Shown here: piece after piece, positions 28,541 to 36,700 of the stretch | Position numbering within the stretch: position 1 is the first letter of the stretch | Layout: each line of letters begins with the position of its first letter | Source: Adlercreutzia sp910585575 | GTDB taxonomy: Bacteria > Actinomycetota > Coriobacteriia > Coriobacteriales > Eggerthellaceae | Strand: one strand, 5' to 3' | Assembly: GCF_951801035.1 (NCBI RefSeq) | Contig: NZ_CATOKT010000011.1 | DNA length: 40,537 nucleotides | Position numbers and translations under genes: made by a program | Notes under the pieces: generated by a model | Told to the model about the DNA's origin: nothing | Databases searched by the model: none | Seen by the model: the letters and a program-made list of their open reading frames with translations, nothing else

Positions 28541-31500
28541 TTATTCCTTGACCAGGCTGATGGTCTGCAGGCCCTTGGCATCGGCGCTGGCGTAGGTGAG
28601 CTCCACCTTGGAGTCCTCCAGGCGCGGATCGTTGGCCAGCCATTCCTTCAGACGCGGGTCGTTGGCGTTGGTGATGGCCTCGTTGCCCCACGGATCGCAC
28701 GGCACGGGGTTGCCGAACGGCGAGTTCTCCTCAGTGGCCTTGTAGACCACCACGGGGTTGCCGCGCAGCTGAGAAGCACCGCAAATCCAGCACTGGGCGT
28801 ACTTGTCCATGGTGCAGTTGATGCCGACCAGCTCGAAGCCATGGGCGGAGTGGTCCATCTCGGGGTACCACCAGGCATGGTTGGCGTTGGTGGTGCCTTC
28901 CTTGATGCCGTAGTACAAGTCCACGACCTCGCGGATAGCGCCCCAAGGCGTGCGCACCCATACCCAGTCGCCCTGCTCCAGACCCAGCTTGGCAGCGTCC
29001 TTCGGGTTCATCTCGAAGCGCGGGGACGGCCACAGCTCGCGGCACCAGGGCAGCTGACGGTGCTCGGAGTGGAAGTAGACAGGCTGGCGGGCGCCGGAAG
29101 TGCAGATGAAGGTGGCCTCCGGGTTGTCCTTCACGGCCTGCTTGTAGGCTTCCAGGTTGTCAGTGTCACCGTTGTCGGTGGCGGTGCCGTTGCCCACGCC
29201 GGCGATGCCGTGATAGGGCTTGTTCAGGTAGTTGTCGCTGTTGTAGCTGTAGCTGTCCACCTGGGCGGCGTCGTAGAGCTCGGGAGCCTGGACGCGCGAG
29301 TTCTTCGGCTCGAACCAGTGCGGGAACTTGTCGATGTCCGGAATGTCGCCGGCATAGGCGGCACGATCGGGCGAGCACACCTCGGCAAAGGTCTTCGTCT
29401 CATCGCCGATGTAGGACTCGCAGATGGTCGACCAGATCTCCACCTTGCCCGTGGGGGTACCGAAGGCGCACTTCTCGTCCACGGCGGCGTACAGGTTGTA
29501 GCCGGCCTGCTGACGACGGTAGCCCATCTCCCAACGGCGATAGGTGCCCCAGCGCTCGGGATGCCACTTGCGGCAGTCGAACCAGCCCTCTTCCTGGAAC
29601 TTCGCAGCGAACTGCGGGAAGTCGGGACCGTCCGGGAACTCCTCGGTCTTCCACCAGTCGGTGGCGTCCTTCAGCACGCGGTACTCCTGCTCCTCGTAGC
29701 CCACGGAGCCGCCGTTCTGGACGAAGTCGTGGTAGTCGAGGTTCAGCCACTCGTCGTAGTCCTTGTCGCGGTCGTTGAACGGCACGCCCATGGACTTGTG
29801 CAGGCACACCACCCAGGTGGGGTCGTAGGTGCAGTCGCCGATCGGCTCGACGCAGCGCTGGCCGGCACCGAAGATGCCGCCGGCGCCCTGAGACACGCGG
29901 CCGGTGTTGACCTCCAGCCAGTGCAGGCAGGGGAACACGTAGTCGGCGCAGCCGTTGTTGGGGCAGGACCACAGGTTGATGTCAACCCAGAAGTCCAGCT
30001 GGGTCAGAGCGTCCCAGGCCTCCAGCAGGTTCGACTGGTTCATGAAGTCGCCGGACATGCACACGCCGCCGTGCAGCTTGTAGGGAGAGTCGATCTCGCG
30101 GATAGCGTCCCAGATGGAGGAAGCGTCGGTCCAGGAGTTCCAGAAACGCAGCAGCGGGAAGCGCTCGGCGGAAATCTGATCCTCGTTGGCCTCGAACGGG
30201 GTCTTCAAGCCGGGGAAGGAGCGGGAGTTCTTGTAGTCGCCGCCCTTGCGCATGGCGATGATGCGGGCTTCCTCATCGGTGGGGATGTGGTTGCCGTAGC
30301 GCTCCATGAGCGGAGAGTTCTCGTCCTGCAGATACTTCACGAAGTTCTGGATGAGCGGAATCTGCTGCTCCACGGTCAGGTCGCGCGGGGTGTTGCCCAG
30401 CTCCATGGTGCCGATGCCCTCGCGGATGCCCCAGTCGACGGGCTCGTGGTCGGTCACCAGCATGTTGGCGCGGCCGCAGCAGCCGTCAACCTGGGCCTTC
30501 GAGGAGCCGCGGTTGCCGGCGGGCTCGTCGGAGTTGCCGGTCAGGCAGGCAATCAGCTGCAGGGCGCGGGTGTTCTGCACCGCGTGGCCGGTCTGGTCGG
30601 GAGCCAGCTGGTAGTGGATGCCGCCGTTGCCGTGCAGCGGGTTCAGGCGCGTGGTGTAGATGCGGATGCCCTCTTCGATCTTCTCAGCGGGCACCTCGGT
30701 CACCTGGGACACGTAGTCGAGCGTGTACTCCTCCAGGTTGTGCTCCCACTCCTGCCACACGGACTTGGCCTCGATCATCTTGCCATCGGCCAGCTTCACC
30801 TGCACGCCGTCGGGCCAGAGCTCCGGATCCTTCGGCAGGCCCTTCGGGTTCGACTTCTTGCCCTTCTCGTTGCCCTTGCCGGTCCAGTAGGCGTCATAGG
30901 CCGGGTCGGCCGGGTCGGCGAACTTGGAGGGGTCGGGCAGCCACGCGTCGGCAATGATGGGCTTGTAGGGGTGCTCGATCCAGGTACCGGTGGTCGGGAT
31001 CTTGTGCTTCTCGCCCTCCCACTGGCACTCCTCGGCATCCCAGTACGTCGGCTTCTCGTTGGCAGCGTCCCAGCAGATGAAGCGACGATAGCTGTACTCG
31101 GCCGGAGCCGGCTCCCAGTACTGGGACACCCACTCGCGGTCCAGGTCGGCCTCGGTGAGCAGACGGCTGTTCATGTGAATGCCGCCGTTCATCTCCAGGA
31201 AGTAGCCCTTGTAGGTCTTGCCGTCAGCCTCGGGGTTGTACAGGAAGGGGCCGTTGGACCAACGCTTCACGAAGTTCTTGTCGTAGGCGTCGTTGTCCAC
31301 AATCCACTTCAGCCAGCCCAGCGACAGGCACAGGTCAGTGCCGACGCGGATGGGCAGCCACAGATCGGCCTCCTTGCCCAGGGGGCTCATGCGGGGGTCG
31401 ACCAGAATGTGCTTGAACGCGCGCTGCGAGCAGTCAACCACGGTACGGTTGGTGGAGTCGTAGTTAGAGTACTCGGAAGCGGTACCCCACTGCACGTACA

Positions 31501-32128
31501 CGATGGGGCCCTGCTCCACCTCCATCCACGGCGAGCCCTTCTCGTCGGTCAGAACACCGCCGAAGTGACGGGGGCCCTTGCAGATCTCGTAGGCCGAGTG
31601 GAAGTTGTGGGTGCCGAACACGGACTTCAGAGTGCCGTAGGGCGGCTGGGCCCACACGCGGGACGTACCACCCATGGAGAAGATGGCCTTGCCCTCGTAC
31701 TTGTCGATGATCTCGTTGTACTTGGCGCCCACCTCGTCCATAGCGTCGGCGAAGCTGACGCGGACCCAACCGGGATCGTCCTCGCCCTTGGGATTGGTGC
31801 GCTTCATGGTGTAGCGCAGACGGTCCGGATGATACAGAGCCAGCATGGACGACTGCGACTTGGCGCAGCAGTGACCGCGGCTATGTGCGTTGGACTCGTC
31901 ACCCTCAACCTTGATGACCTTGTTGTCCTGCACGGTGACCCACACACCGCATTCGCACTTACCGCATGCGCGGCAGCAGGAACGGATGCGCTTGACCTCA
32001 CCAGCTGATTCGTCGACGCCCTCGGCCAAAGCCGCCGAAGGAGCAGCAGCAAAGCTCAGCGTGCTCGCGGCGCCCGTGACAGCAGCGGCCTTCAGGAAGC
32101 TGCGACGAGTCAGTGAAAGTTTAGCCAT
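28541..32128 (-). CDS. DMSO-reductase-family molybdopterin oxidoreductase, catalytic subunit (substrate unknown)
   Basis: A 1195-residue bis-MGD enzyme, much larger than classical DmsA (about 800). Tat signal L-T-R-R-S-F-L-K at residues 6-13. A Cys-rich 4Fe-4S motif (C51, C52, C55, C58, C60 and C87/C88) has unusual spacing and extra Cys residues. E-I-C-K-G-P-R-H-F-G-G aligns by eye with the metal-ligand region of NapA/FdhF, making C183 the probable Mo ligand. W-V-R-V-S-F-A-D-A-M and the terminal R-T-P-W-G ... region fit the family. The size, host group and DmsBC partners recall the catechol dehydroxylase and related reductases of Eggerthella/Gordonibacter, but the substrate cannot be assigned. 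Start at 32128 with GGAGGG upstream. Confidence 0.9.
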   Translation of the reverse strand: MAKLSLTRRSFLKAAAVTGAASTLSFAAAPSAALAEGVDESAGEVKRIRSCCRACGKCECGVWVTVQDNKVIKVEGDESNAHSRGHCCAKSQSSMLALYHPDRLRYTMKRTNPKGEDDPGWVRVSFADAMDEVGAKYNEIIDKYEGKAIFSMGGTSRVWAQPPYGTLKSVFGTHNFHSAYEICKGPRHFGGVLTDEKGSPWMEVEQGPIVYVQWGTASEYSNYDSTNRTVVDCSQRAFKHILVDPRMSPLGKEADLWLPIRVGTDLCLSLGWLKWIVDNDAYDKNFVKRWSNGPFLYNPEADGKTYKGYFLEMNGGIHMNSRLLTEADLDREWVSQYWEPAPAEYSYRRFICWDAANEKPTYWDAEECQWEGEKHKIPTTGTWIEHPYKPIIADAWLPDPSKFADPADPAYDAYWTGKGNEKGKKSNPKGLPKDPELWPDGVQVKLADGKMIEAKSVWQEWEHNLEEYTLDYVSQVTEVPAEKIEEGIRIYTTRLNPLHGNGGIHYQLAPDQTGHAVQNTRALQLIACLTGNSDEPAGNRGSSKAQVDGCCGRANMLVTDHEPVDWGIREGIGTMELGNTPRDLTVEQQIPLIQNFVKYLQDENSPLMERYGNHIPTDEEARIIAMRKGGDYKNSRSFPGLKTPFEANEDQISAERFPLLRFWNSWTDASSIWDAIREIDSPYKLHGGVCMSGDFMNQSNLLEAWDALTQLDFWVDINLWSCPNNGCADYVFPCLHWLEVNTGRVSQGAGGIFGAGQRCVEPIGDCTYDPTWVVCLHKSMGVPFNDRDKDYDEWLNLDYHDFVQNGGSVGYEEQEYRVLKDATDWWKTEEFPDGPDFPQFAAKFQEEGWFDCRKWHPERWGTYRRWEMGYRRQQAGYNLYAAVDEKCAFGTPTGKVEIWSTICESYIGDETKTFAEVCSPDRAAYAGDIPDIDKFPHWFEPKNSRVQAPELYDAAQVDSYSYNSDNYLNKPYHGIAGVGNGTATDNGDTDNLEAYKQAVKDNPEATFICTSGARQPVYFHSEHRQLPWCRELWPSPRFEMNPKDAAKLGLEQGDWVWVRTPWGAIREVVDLYYGIKEGTTNANHAWWYPEMDHSAHGFELVGINCTMDKYAQCWICGASQLRGNPVVVYKATEENSPFGNPVPCDPWGNEAITNANDPRLKEWLANDPRLEDSKVELTYASADAKGLQTISLVKE

Positions 32129-32257
32129 GGGTCCCTCCTCTCTCTCAATAGATTGCTTTTCAACAAAACACCGGAAGCATCCGATCGCTCGCTCCTCGAC
32201 CGAGGGTTGGAGGGAATGGCCAGAGCCTTGCGGTCGGGCGCCTCCGATGTTTTGTTG
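32129..32257 (-). promoter_or_regulatory. Structured 5' leader of the molybdoenzyme operon
   Basis: On the minus-strand RNA, CAACAAAACAUCGGA (32257-32243) can pair with UCCGGUGUUUUGUUG (32175-32161): 15 bp with a single U-G wobble. Inside, CGACCG (32236-32231) can pair with CGGUCG (32202-32197). The 3' arm can instead form a local CGGA/UCCG hairpin (32183-32172), giving a mutually exclusive fold. The long stem ends about 32 nt before the start codon. This is the layout of a riboswitch or other cis-acting RNA; the ligand, if any, is unknown (molybdenum cofactor is an obvious candidate). Confidence 0.45.
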
Positions 32258-32329
32258 CCTAACGGTGAGAAATGTTACGGTCCCGAAAGAAAGCGGAATC
32301 ATAAGAGGAGGGGGATTCAGGGTCGGTGC

Positions 32330-32362
32330 AATCATCCGCAAGGTCATCTTGACGGGATGATT
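32330..32362. promoter_or_regulatory. ATCATCC/GGATGAT inverted motif, copy near the molybdoenzyme operon
   Basis: AATCATCC (32330-32337) and GGATGATT (32355-32362) form an 8-bp inverted repeat with 17-bp spacing. The same half-sites occur at 37729-37771 upstream of the TorD operon. It lies between the divergent catalytic gene (minus) and the Ala-rich gene (plus). A shared regulator, perhaps the LuxR protein nearby, is inferred. Confidence 0.5.
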
Positions 32363-32461
32363 TCCCAGATAGAGCCGTTTCTATACTGGTAGGCGAAGAG
32401 GATAGGAGGCGCTGTGGCGGCCCGAGAGAAACCGCTGCAGCCCAAACGAAAGGAGACCCCG

Positions 32462-33415
32462 ATGGCTAAGCCCCATCCCTCCCTGGCCCTGCTGCTCGAC
32501 TTGGACGAACGTCAGGTGACCCACGATCTGCGCCTGGAAATCGACCGCTGCTATTCGTATCTGGGCACGCCGGTGGTGCGCACCCATGAGGGCAACGGCG
32601 ATCCCGAAAACACCATGCGCATGACCGTGCGTGTCGGTGCCCGCGAATACTTGGACAGCACCGTGGAGGGCGCCGACGAGCTGTGGAACGACTACGTCGA
32701 GCACTGGCTGCTCAATCAAGTCCACGCCGTTGAGAACCAAATGAAGATCTTCAACCGCCGTCAGCGCGAAGAGGGCACCCCCGAGCTGATCTTCACCTGG
32801 CTGGAAGTAGAGTTGCAGGGCGGTCGCCTGCGCGTGCGCCTGCGCCTCGACTCCTCCTGCGGCATTGACCCGGCGGACAGCGTCTGGGTGAGCCGCGTGC
32901 GCGCCGCCCTGAACGAGGGGCGCCTGGGCGAGGACGTGGTTATGGTGACGCTGCCCTCCGCTGCCTCCTACGAAGACCAGTACACCGCGGGCATGGCCGC
33001 CCTGGCCGCGCGCAAGCTGGCCGAAGAGGAAGCCGCCCGCGCTGCTGAAGAGGCCCGCGCCGCCGAAGCCGCTGCCGCCGAAGAGGCCGCCGCTGCCTCG
33101 TTCATGGCCTCGCCGGCCCTGGTGGCCGAGGCCCAGCAAGCGGCTGCTGCCGAAGAGGAAGCCAGCGACCTGGTCATTCAGGCCCGCATTCGCCAGGACA
33201 TGGAAGCGGTCGAGCGCGGTGAGTCGGAAAAGACTGCCGAGGAAATCATCGCCGAGCGCATTGCCGAAGAGGCGCACCTGGGCGAGGACATTCAGAAGAA
33301 GTACGCCCTGCCCGACCCCGATTTCTCGCTGACCTTCGACCAGTGGACCGTCACCTATGCCGACGGCTCTACCCGCGATTTCGATGCCCGCACCGGCCAG
33401 CTGGCCGAGAACTAG
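32462..33415 (+). CDS. Uncharacterised Ala/Glu-rich coiled-coil protein
   Basis: A 317-residue cytoplasmic protein that I do not recognise. Residues 1-165 are a mixed alpha/beta domain (D-L-R-L-E-I-D-R-C-Y-S-Y, W-N-D-Y-V-E-H-W-L-L, two strands E-L-I-F-T-W-L-E-V-E-L and R-L-R-V-R-L-R-L-D). Residues about 175-230 are almost only Ala, Glu and Arg and should form a long helix or coiled coil; a second helical part follows, and the C-terminus has a small beta segment (F-D-Q-W-T-V-T-Y-A-D-G-S-T). ATG 32462 has AAGGAG upstream; a GTG at 32414 with GGAGG is an alternative adding 16 residues. It ends 9 bp before the helicase-like gene, so the two probably act together. Confidence 0.75.
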   Translation: MAKPHPSLALLLDLDERQVTHDLRLEIDRCYSYLGTPVVRTHEGNGDPENTMRMTVRVGAREYLDSTVEGADELWNDYVEHWLLNQVHAVENQMKIFNRRQREEGTPELIFTWLEVELQGGRLRVRLRLDSSCGIDPADSVWVSRVRAALNEGRLGEDVVMVTLPSAASYEDQYTAGMAALAARKLAEEEAARAAEEARAAEAAAAEEAAAASFMASPALVAEAQQAAAAEEEASDLVIQARIRQDMEAVERGESEKTAEEIIAERIAEEAHLGEDIQKKYALPDPDFSLTFDQWTVTYADGSTRDFDARTGQLAEN

Positions 33416-33424
33416 GAGGCGGTT

Positions 33425-35383
33425 ATGACCGACGTAATGAACCAGATTGCCGCCTTTGACGGCCGTATGGCCAAGGTGACGGGTCCTGTGCGCTCGGGGA
33501 AGACCGAGGCGCTGGTACGCCGCGCCGCCGCTTGCGTAGCCGCCGGCACCGCCCCCGAGGACATCCTGCTGGCCGTCTCCACCGCCGAGGCTGCCCGGCG
33601 GGCCCGCTTGCGCGCCGTGCGCGCCCTAGAGGCGGCCGGCGTGGCCGAACCCCAGGCCACGGCAGCGCGCCTGACCATCGCCACGGCCCAGAACGCCTGC
33701 CTGGCCGTCCTGGCCACGCCCGAGGCGCAGGCCGCCACGGGTCGCACGGCCCGTGTGCTGGCGCCCTTCGAGTACAACTTCTTCCTGGAGGACATGAAGA
33801 CTTTGGGTCAGCCAGTGCGCCGCCTGCGCTCGGTGCTCAACCGCTTCCAGCAGCAGTGGAGTGCCCTGGCCCCCGAGGCCGACTGGGTGGTGCCCGGCGA
33901 TGAGGAGCAAGCGCTCAACCTGGCCCATCAGCTGTTGGACGCCTCGGGCGCTGTCTTGGAGGCCGAAGCGGCCTTCGTATGCGGGCAGTACCTGCAAAGC
34001 GAGGCCGGCGCTCAGGCCCGCCAACGCTTTGCCGTGGTGCTGGCCGATGACTTCCAGAATTTGTCCGTCGCCCAGCAAACGTGCCTCTGCCTGCTTGCTC
34101 GCGACCAGGTCATCGTTGCCGGCAACCCCAACGAGACCCTGTCCGTGGCCACGCGCTTCCCCGCCCCCGAGGGATTCATCACCTTCGACACGCTGCGCCG
34201 CGACGTGACGGTGTTCACCCTGGAAGAGGCTTTCGGCAACCCGAATATTACCGCCTTCTGCGATGCGCTGTGCGCGGCCGAGGGCATGGACGATGCCGTG
34301 ACCGCCGATGAGCGCACGGGCGCCATCCGCGACATTGCCACGGTGAAGTGGAACACCCCCGATGAGGAATTCAACGGCCTTACCCGCTATCTGTTCGCCC
34401 AGGCCCAGGACGACGCCGACGCCGTGCGCGACACCACCTGCCTGGTGGCGCCCAACAAGCAGTGGGCCCAGGCCTTTGCCCAGATGCTGGAGCGCCGCGG
34501 CTTTTCCGTATCATGCCTGGGCTTCGAGCGTCTGGGGGGCGACCCGCGCTCTTTCGACCGCGCCCGCGCCATGATGGCCTACACCGCGCTGAACCTGGTA
34601 GCTTGCCCTGAAGACGTAGCCGCCTGGCGCGCCTGGGTAGGCTTCGGCAACTACCTGACCATGTCCGACGGTTGGCGCGCCCTGCTGGACTGGTGCGAGG
34701 AGCGCAACGCCACGCCCCTGGAGGCCCTGGCCGAGGCCAGCCGCGCCCTGGCTGCGGGCGAGGGCGAGCCCTTTGCCCGCGGTGCCAAGTTGGCCGAGCG
34801 CTATAACGAGGGCCGGCGGCTTATCGAGCAGAACGCCGGCCGCAAGGGCCACAGCCTGCTGAAGGCCGTGGGCGCCGAGGGCCTGCGCGAGTACGCCGCC
34901 CTGGCCCAGCAGCTGGTGGGCGATGAGGACGCGGCGGCCCTGTTCGCCCTGGTGCGCGCCGGTCAATTCGACCCCACCCATAACGACAGCGCCCGCGCCG
35001 TGCACATCAGCTCCTACGAGCAGATGTGCGGCTGCTCCTACGAGGCCGTGTACGCCGCGGGCTGCGTGGACGGTCTGATGCCGGCCCGCGACGCCTTCGA
35101 GGTAGTGTCCACCGACGAGGATCGCGCCCGCGTGATGGGTGCCGGCCGCCGCGCCTTTATGAGCGCCGCCGGCAAAGCCGCCTCAACGCTTATGTTCTCC
35201 ACCTTCAGCAAGGCGGACTTGGAGCTGGCCGAGCGCACCAAGATGCAGGTGCAGCGTGTGCGCATGGAAGATGGCCGCCGCATGGCCACCCTGCGCCCCA
35301 CCTGCTTCATCGAGGAAGCCGGCGCCTGTGCCCCCATCACCCTGGGCGGCCAAGCTGTCCTCGCCGATCTGGGCATCGACTAG
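33425..35383 (+). CDS. Divergent UvrD/Rep-like ATPase
   Basis: A 652-residue protein with a superfamily-1 helicase layout. Walker A is intact: T-G-P-V-R-S-G-K-T (residues 19-27), followed by a motif Ia-like strand. Walker B reads L-A-D-D-F-Q-N (D208, D209), where active helicases have D-E-x-Q-D. Motif III is G-N-P-N-E-T-L rather than G-D-x-x-Q-S. Motif V is S-Y-E-Q-M-C-G-C instead of T-x-H-x-x-K-G, and the motif VI region lacks the usual Y-V-A-x-T-R-A. ATP binding is therefore likely, while unwinding activity is doubtful. Located 9 bp after the Ala-rich gene and followed by a strong terminator. A role in DNA repair or defence would be inference. Confidence 0.78.
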   Translation: MTDVMNQIAAFDGRMAKVTGPVRSGKTEALVRRAAACVAAGTAPEDILLAVSTAEAARRARLRAVRALEAAGVAEPQATAARLTIATAQNACLAVLATPEAQAATGRTARVLAPFEYNFFLEDMKTLGQPVRRLRSVLNRFQQQWSALAPEADWVVPGDEEQALNLAHQLLDASGAVLEAEAAFVCGQYLQSEAGAQARQRFAVVLADDFQNLSVAQQTCLCLLARDQVIVAGNPNETLSVATRFPAPEGFITFDTLRRDVTVFTLEEAFGNPNITAFCDALCAAEGMDDAVTADERTGAIRDIATVKWNTPDEEFNGLTRYLFAQAQDDADAVRDTTCLVAPNKQWAQAFAQMLERRGFSVSCLGFERLGGDPRSFDRARAMMAYTALNLVACPEDVAAWRAWVGFGNYLTMSDGWRALLDWCEERNATPLEALAEASRALAAGEGEPFARGAKLAERYNEGRRLIEQNAGRKGHSLLKAVGAEGLREYAALAQQLVGDEDAAALFALVRAGQFDPTHNDSARAVHISSYEQMCGCSYEAVYAAGCVDGLMPARDAFEVVSTDEDRARVMGAGRRAFMSAAGKAASTLMFSTFSKADLELAERTKMQVQRVRMEDGRRMATLRPTCFIEEAGACAPITLGGQAVLADLGID

Positions 35384-35408
35384 CACGCCCTTTCATACGT
35401 TAGCCGCC

Positions 35409-35445
35409 AGCGCCGGGCGCCCAAATGGGGCGCCCGGCGCTTTTT
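35409..35445 (+). terminator. Terminator of the Ala-rich/helicase operon
   Basis: Stem AGCGCCGGGCGCCC / GGGCGCCCGGCGCT (14 bp) with a 5-base loop, followed directly by TTTTT. Confidence 0.9.
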
Positions 35446-35530
35446 CGTCTGTCCCTTCCCTCGCGCAAGCATGGTTTCGAAGTCGCCCCGACGCAATCGC
35501 GCATCTCTCTTGAGCCCATGAACACATCCG

Positions 35531-35684
35531 CATGGTGTTTTTGGCTTCAAAGTGGCGAGTTTGGAACAGCAGCACCCCAAACACGGTTGCCGGGGAGCGC
35601 TTTTGGCTTCGGAATGGCGGTTTTGGAACTGTTTTCGCGAAAGGGCGTTCCAAATCCGCTGTTTCGAAGCCAAAAACACCATGC
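35531..35684. repeat. MITE-like element with 18-bp terminal inverted repeats
   Basis: Left end CATGGTGTTTTTGGCTTC (35531-35548) is the perfect reverse complement of the right end (35667-35684). Beyond each end, inward, a variable 11-bp stretch is followed by TTTGGAAC. An internal copy, TTTTGGCTTC-N10-TTTTGGAAC, lies near 35600-35630, and a degenerate inverted copy near 35700-35740. There is no coding capacity. The element could be a miniature transposable element or a REP-type repeat. The whole stretch 35446-35980 contains no supported gene. Confidence 0.55.
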
Positions 35685-35838
35685 CGGAAGCCAATTCGGG
35701 GCTTTCCCGTCCAAAATCGTTGCTTTCCAGCCATTTCCCGGCAAAAGAGCCCCAAATACAGAGTGACCCTGCTCCGGGAGGGGAAAAGGAGCAGGGTCTA
35801 AGGGAAGGAGGGGAAGAAAAGAGTTGGTGAAATAAGGG

Positions 35839-35941
35839 CGTCTGCGGGGCATGCCGCTTCGAGCCCAAGCGCAGGCCCAACGCGGGCGAAAGCCCGTACG
35901 CAGACGTGGGCTCAACTTACCCGCAAGCCCGTACGCAGACG
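35839..35941. other. Repeat-bearing structured region near the TorD 3' end
   Basis: CGTCTGCG (35839-35846) is complementary to CGCAGACG at 35899-35906 and again at 35934-35941, within a 16-bp direct repeat AGCCCGTACGCAGACG (35891-35906 and 35926-35941). Within the first fold are CGGGC-GAAA-GCCCG (35883-35896), a GNRA-loop hairpin in plus orientation, GCTT/AAGC, and the pair GAGCCCA/TGGGCTC. It may be the 3' end structure of the minus-strand TorD operon or an independent RNA. Confidence 0.4.
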
Positions 35942-35980
35942 GAACACCACGCGCGAGGGACGCACCGAGGACGCGCCGCT

Positions 35981-36697
35981 TTAGGCGGCCGCGGGCTCCT
36001 CGACAACGGAGTCGAGCAGCTCGCGCAGCACAGCCTCGTCTTCCTGGATGGTGCCCAGCGTCAGCTGGCCGAGGCCCTGATAGAACAGGGTGCGCGCATG
36101 GAGGCGCATGTCGGTCACCAGCATGGGAACCCAGTTGATCAAGTGGTTCTCCAAGAAGTCATACGAGGTGCGCACGTAGGCAATGGCCTCGTCCTCGGCG
36201 TTGTCGGCCAAAGCCTCGGCGCAGCGCAAGGCCATGCGCTGCATGAACTCCAGCTCAAGAGCAATATGATCCTCGGCTTCGTTCCAGTCGCCGCGCTTCA
36301 GCTCGTTCTCGCGCAGGGTGGCCAGCACCTCGGCGCGCGCCTCCTGCATCAGCAAACGACGCTCGGAGGTGTACACGCTCTCGTAGGGGTAGGCGGCCGA
36401 ATAGCCGTTCACGCCATGGCCGATGAACGTGCTCACGTAGTCGATAGCCAACTCGGTCACGGAATCGTCCCAGGCGCGCTTCAGGTAATCGAACAGCTGA
36501 TGATAGCCCTCGTCCACCGTTGCATTGCCCGTGGCCTGGGGAAAGCGCATGCCCTGCAGCTCGCGCAGCGTGGCCATGTCCACTTCCTCACGGAACAGGC
36601 GGGCCAGCATGCCGTAGCCCTGGGCACGCTTGTTCATCAACTCGACGAGGTCTACCTCTTCAACAGCCTCGGGGGGCGCCGTCATCGTCTCAGTCAT
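35981..36697 (-). CDS. TorD/DmsD-family molybdoenzyme chaperone
   Basis: A 238-residue all-helical protein of the TorD family (R-A-Q-G-Y-G-M-L-A-R-L-F-R-E; L-A-I-D-Y-V-S-T-F-I-G-H-G-V-N-G-Y-S-A-A-Y-P-Y-E-S-V-Y). These cytoplasmic chaperones bind the Tat signal peptide of one molybdoenzyme and delay export until cofactor is inserted. The obvious client is the 1195-residue catalytic subunit encoded 4 kb away. Its ribosome site AAGGAGG overlaps the end of the upstream gene, so translation is coupled. The first 20 residues are an acidic, probably unstructured extension. Confidence 0.9.
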   Translation of the reverse strand: MTETMTAPPEAVEEVDLVELMNKRAQGYGMLARLFREEVDMATLRELQGMRFPQATGNATVDEGYHQLFDYLKRAWDDSVTELAIDYVSTFIGHGVNGYSAAYPYESVYTSERRLLMQEARAEVLATLRENELKRGDWNEAEDHIALELEFMQRMALRCAEALADNAEDEAIAYVRTSYDFLENHLINWVPMLVTDMRLHARTLFYQGLGQLTLGTIQEDEAVLRELLDSVVEEPAAA

Positions 36698-36700
36698 GGT

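Noticed and set aside
27932..32008. A 1358-codon open frame on the plus strand opposite the molybdoenzyme operon
   Set aside because: It is an antisense shadow produced by GC-rich third positions: its composition is Gly/Val/His/Leu-rich with no domains, and the minus-strand genes have clear families and ribosome sites.
35446..35980. Overlapping short frames (about 80-165 codons) between the helicase and TorD genes
   Set aside because: They arise from the repeated GGCTTC/TTTGGAAC units and show the same short peptide echo in several frames, with no ribosome sites.
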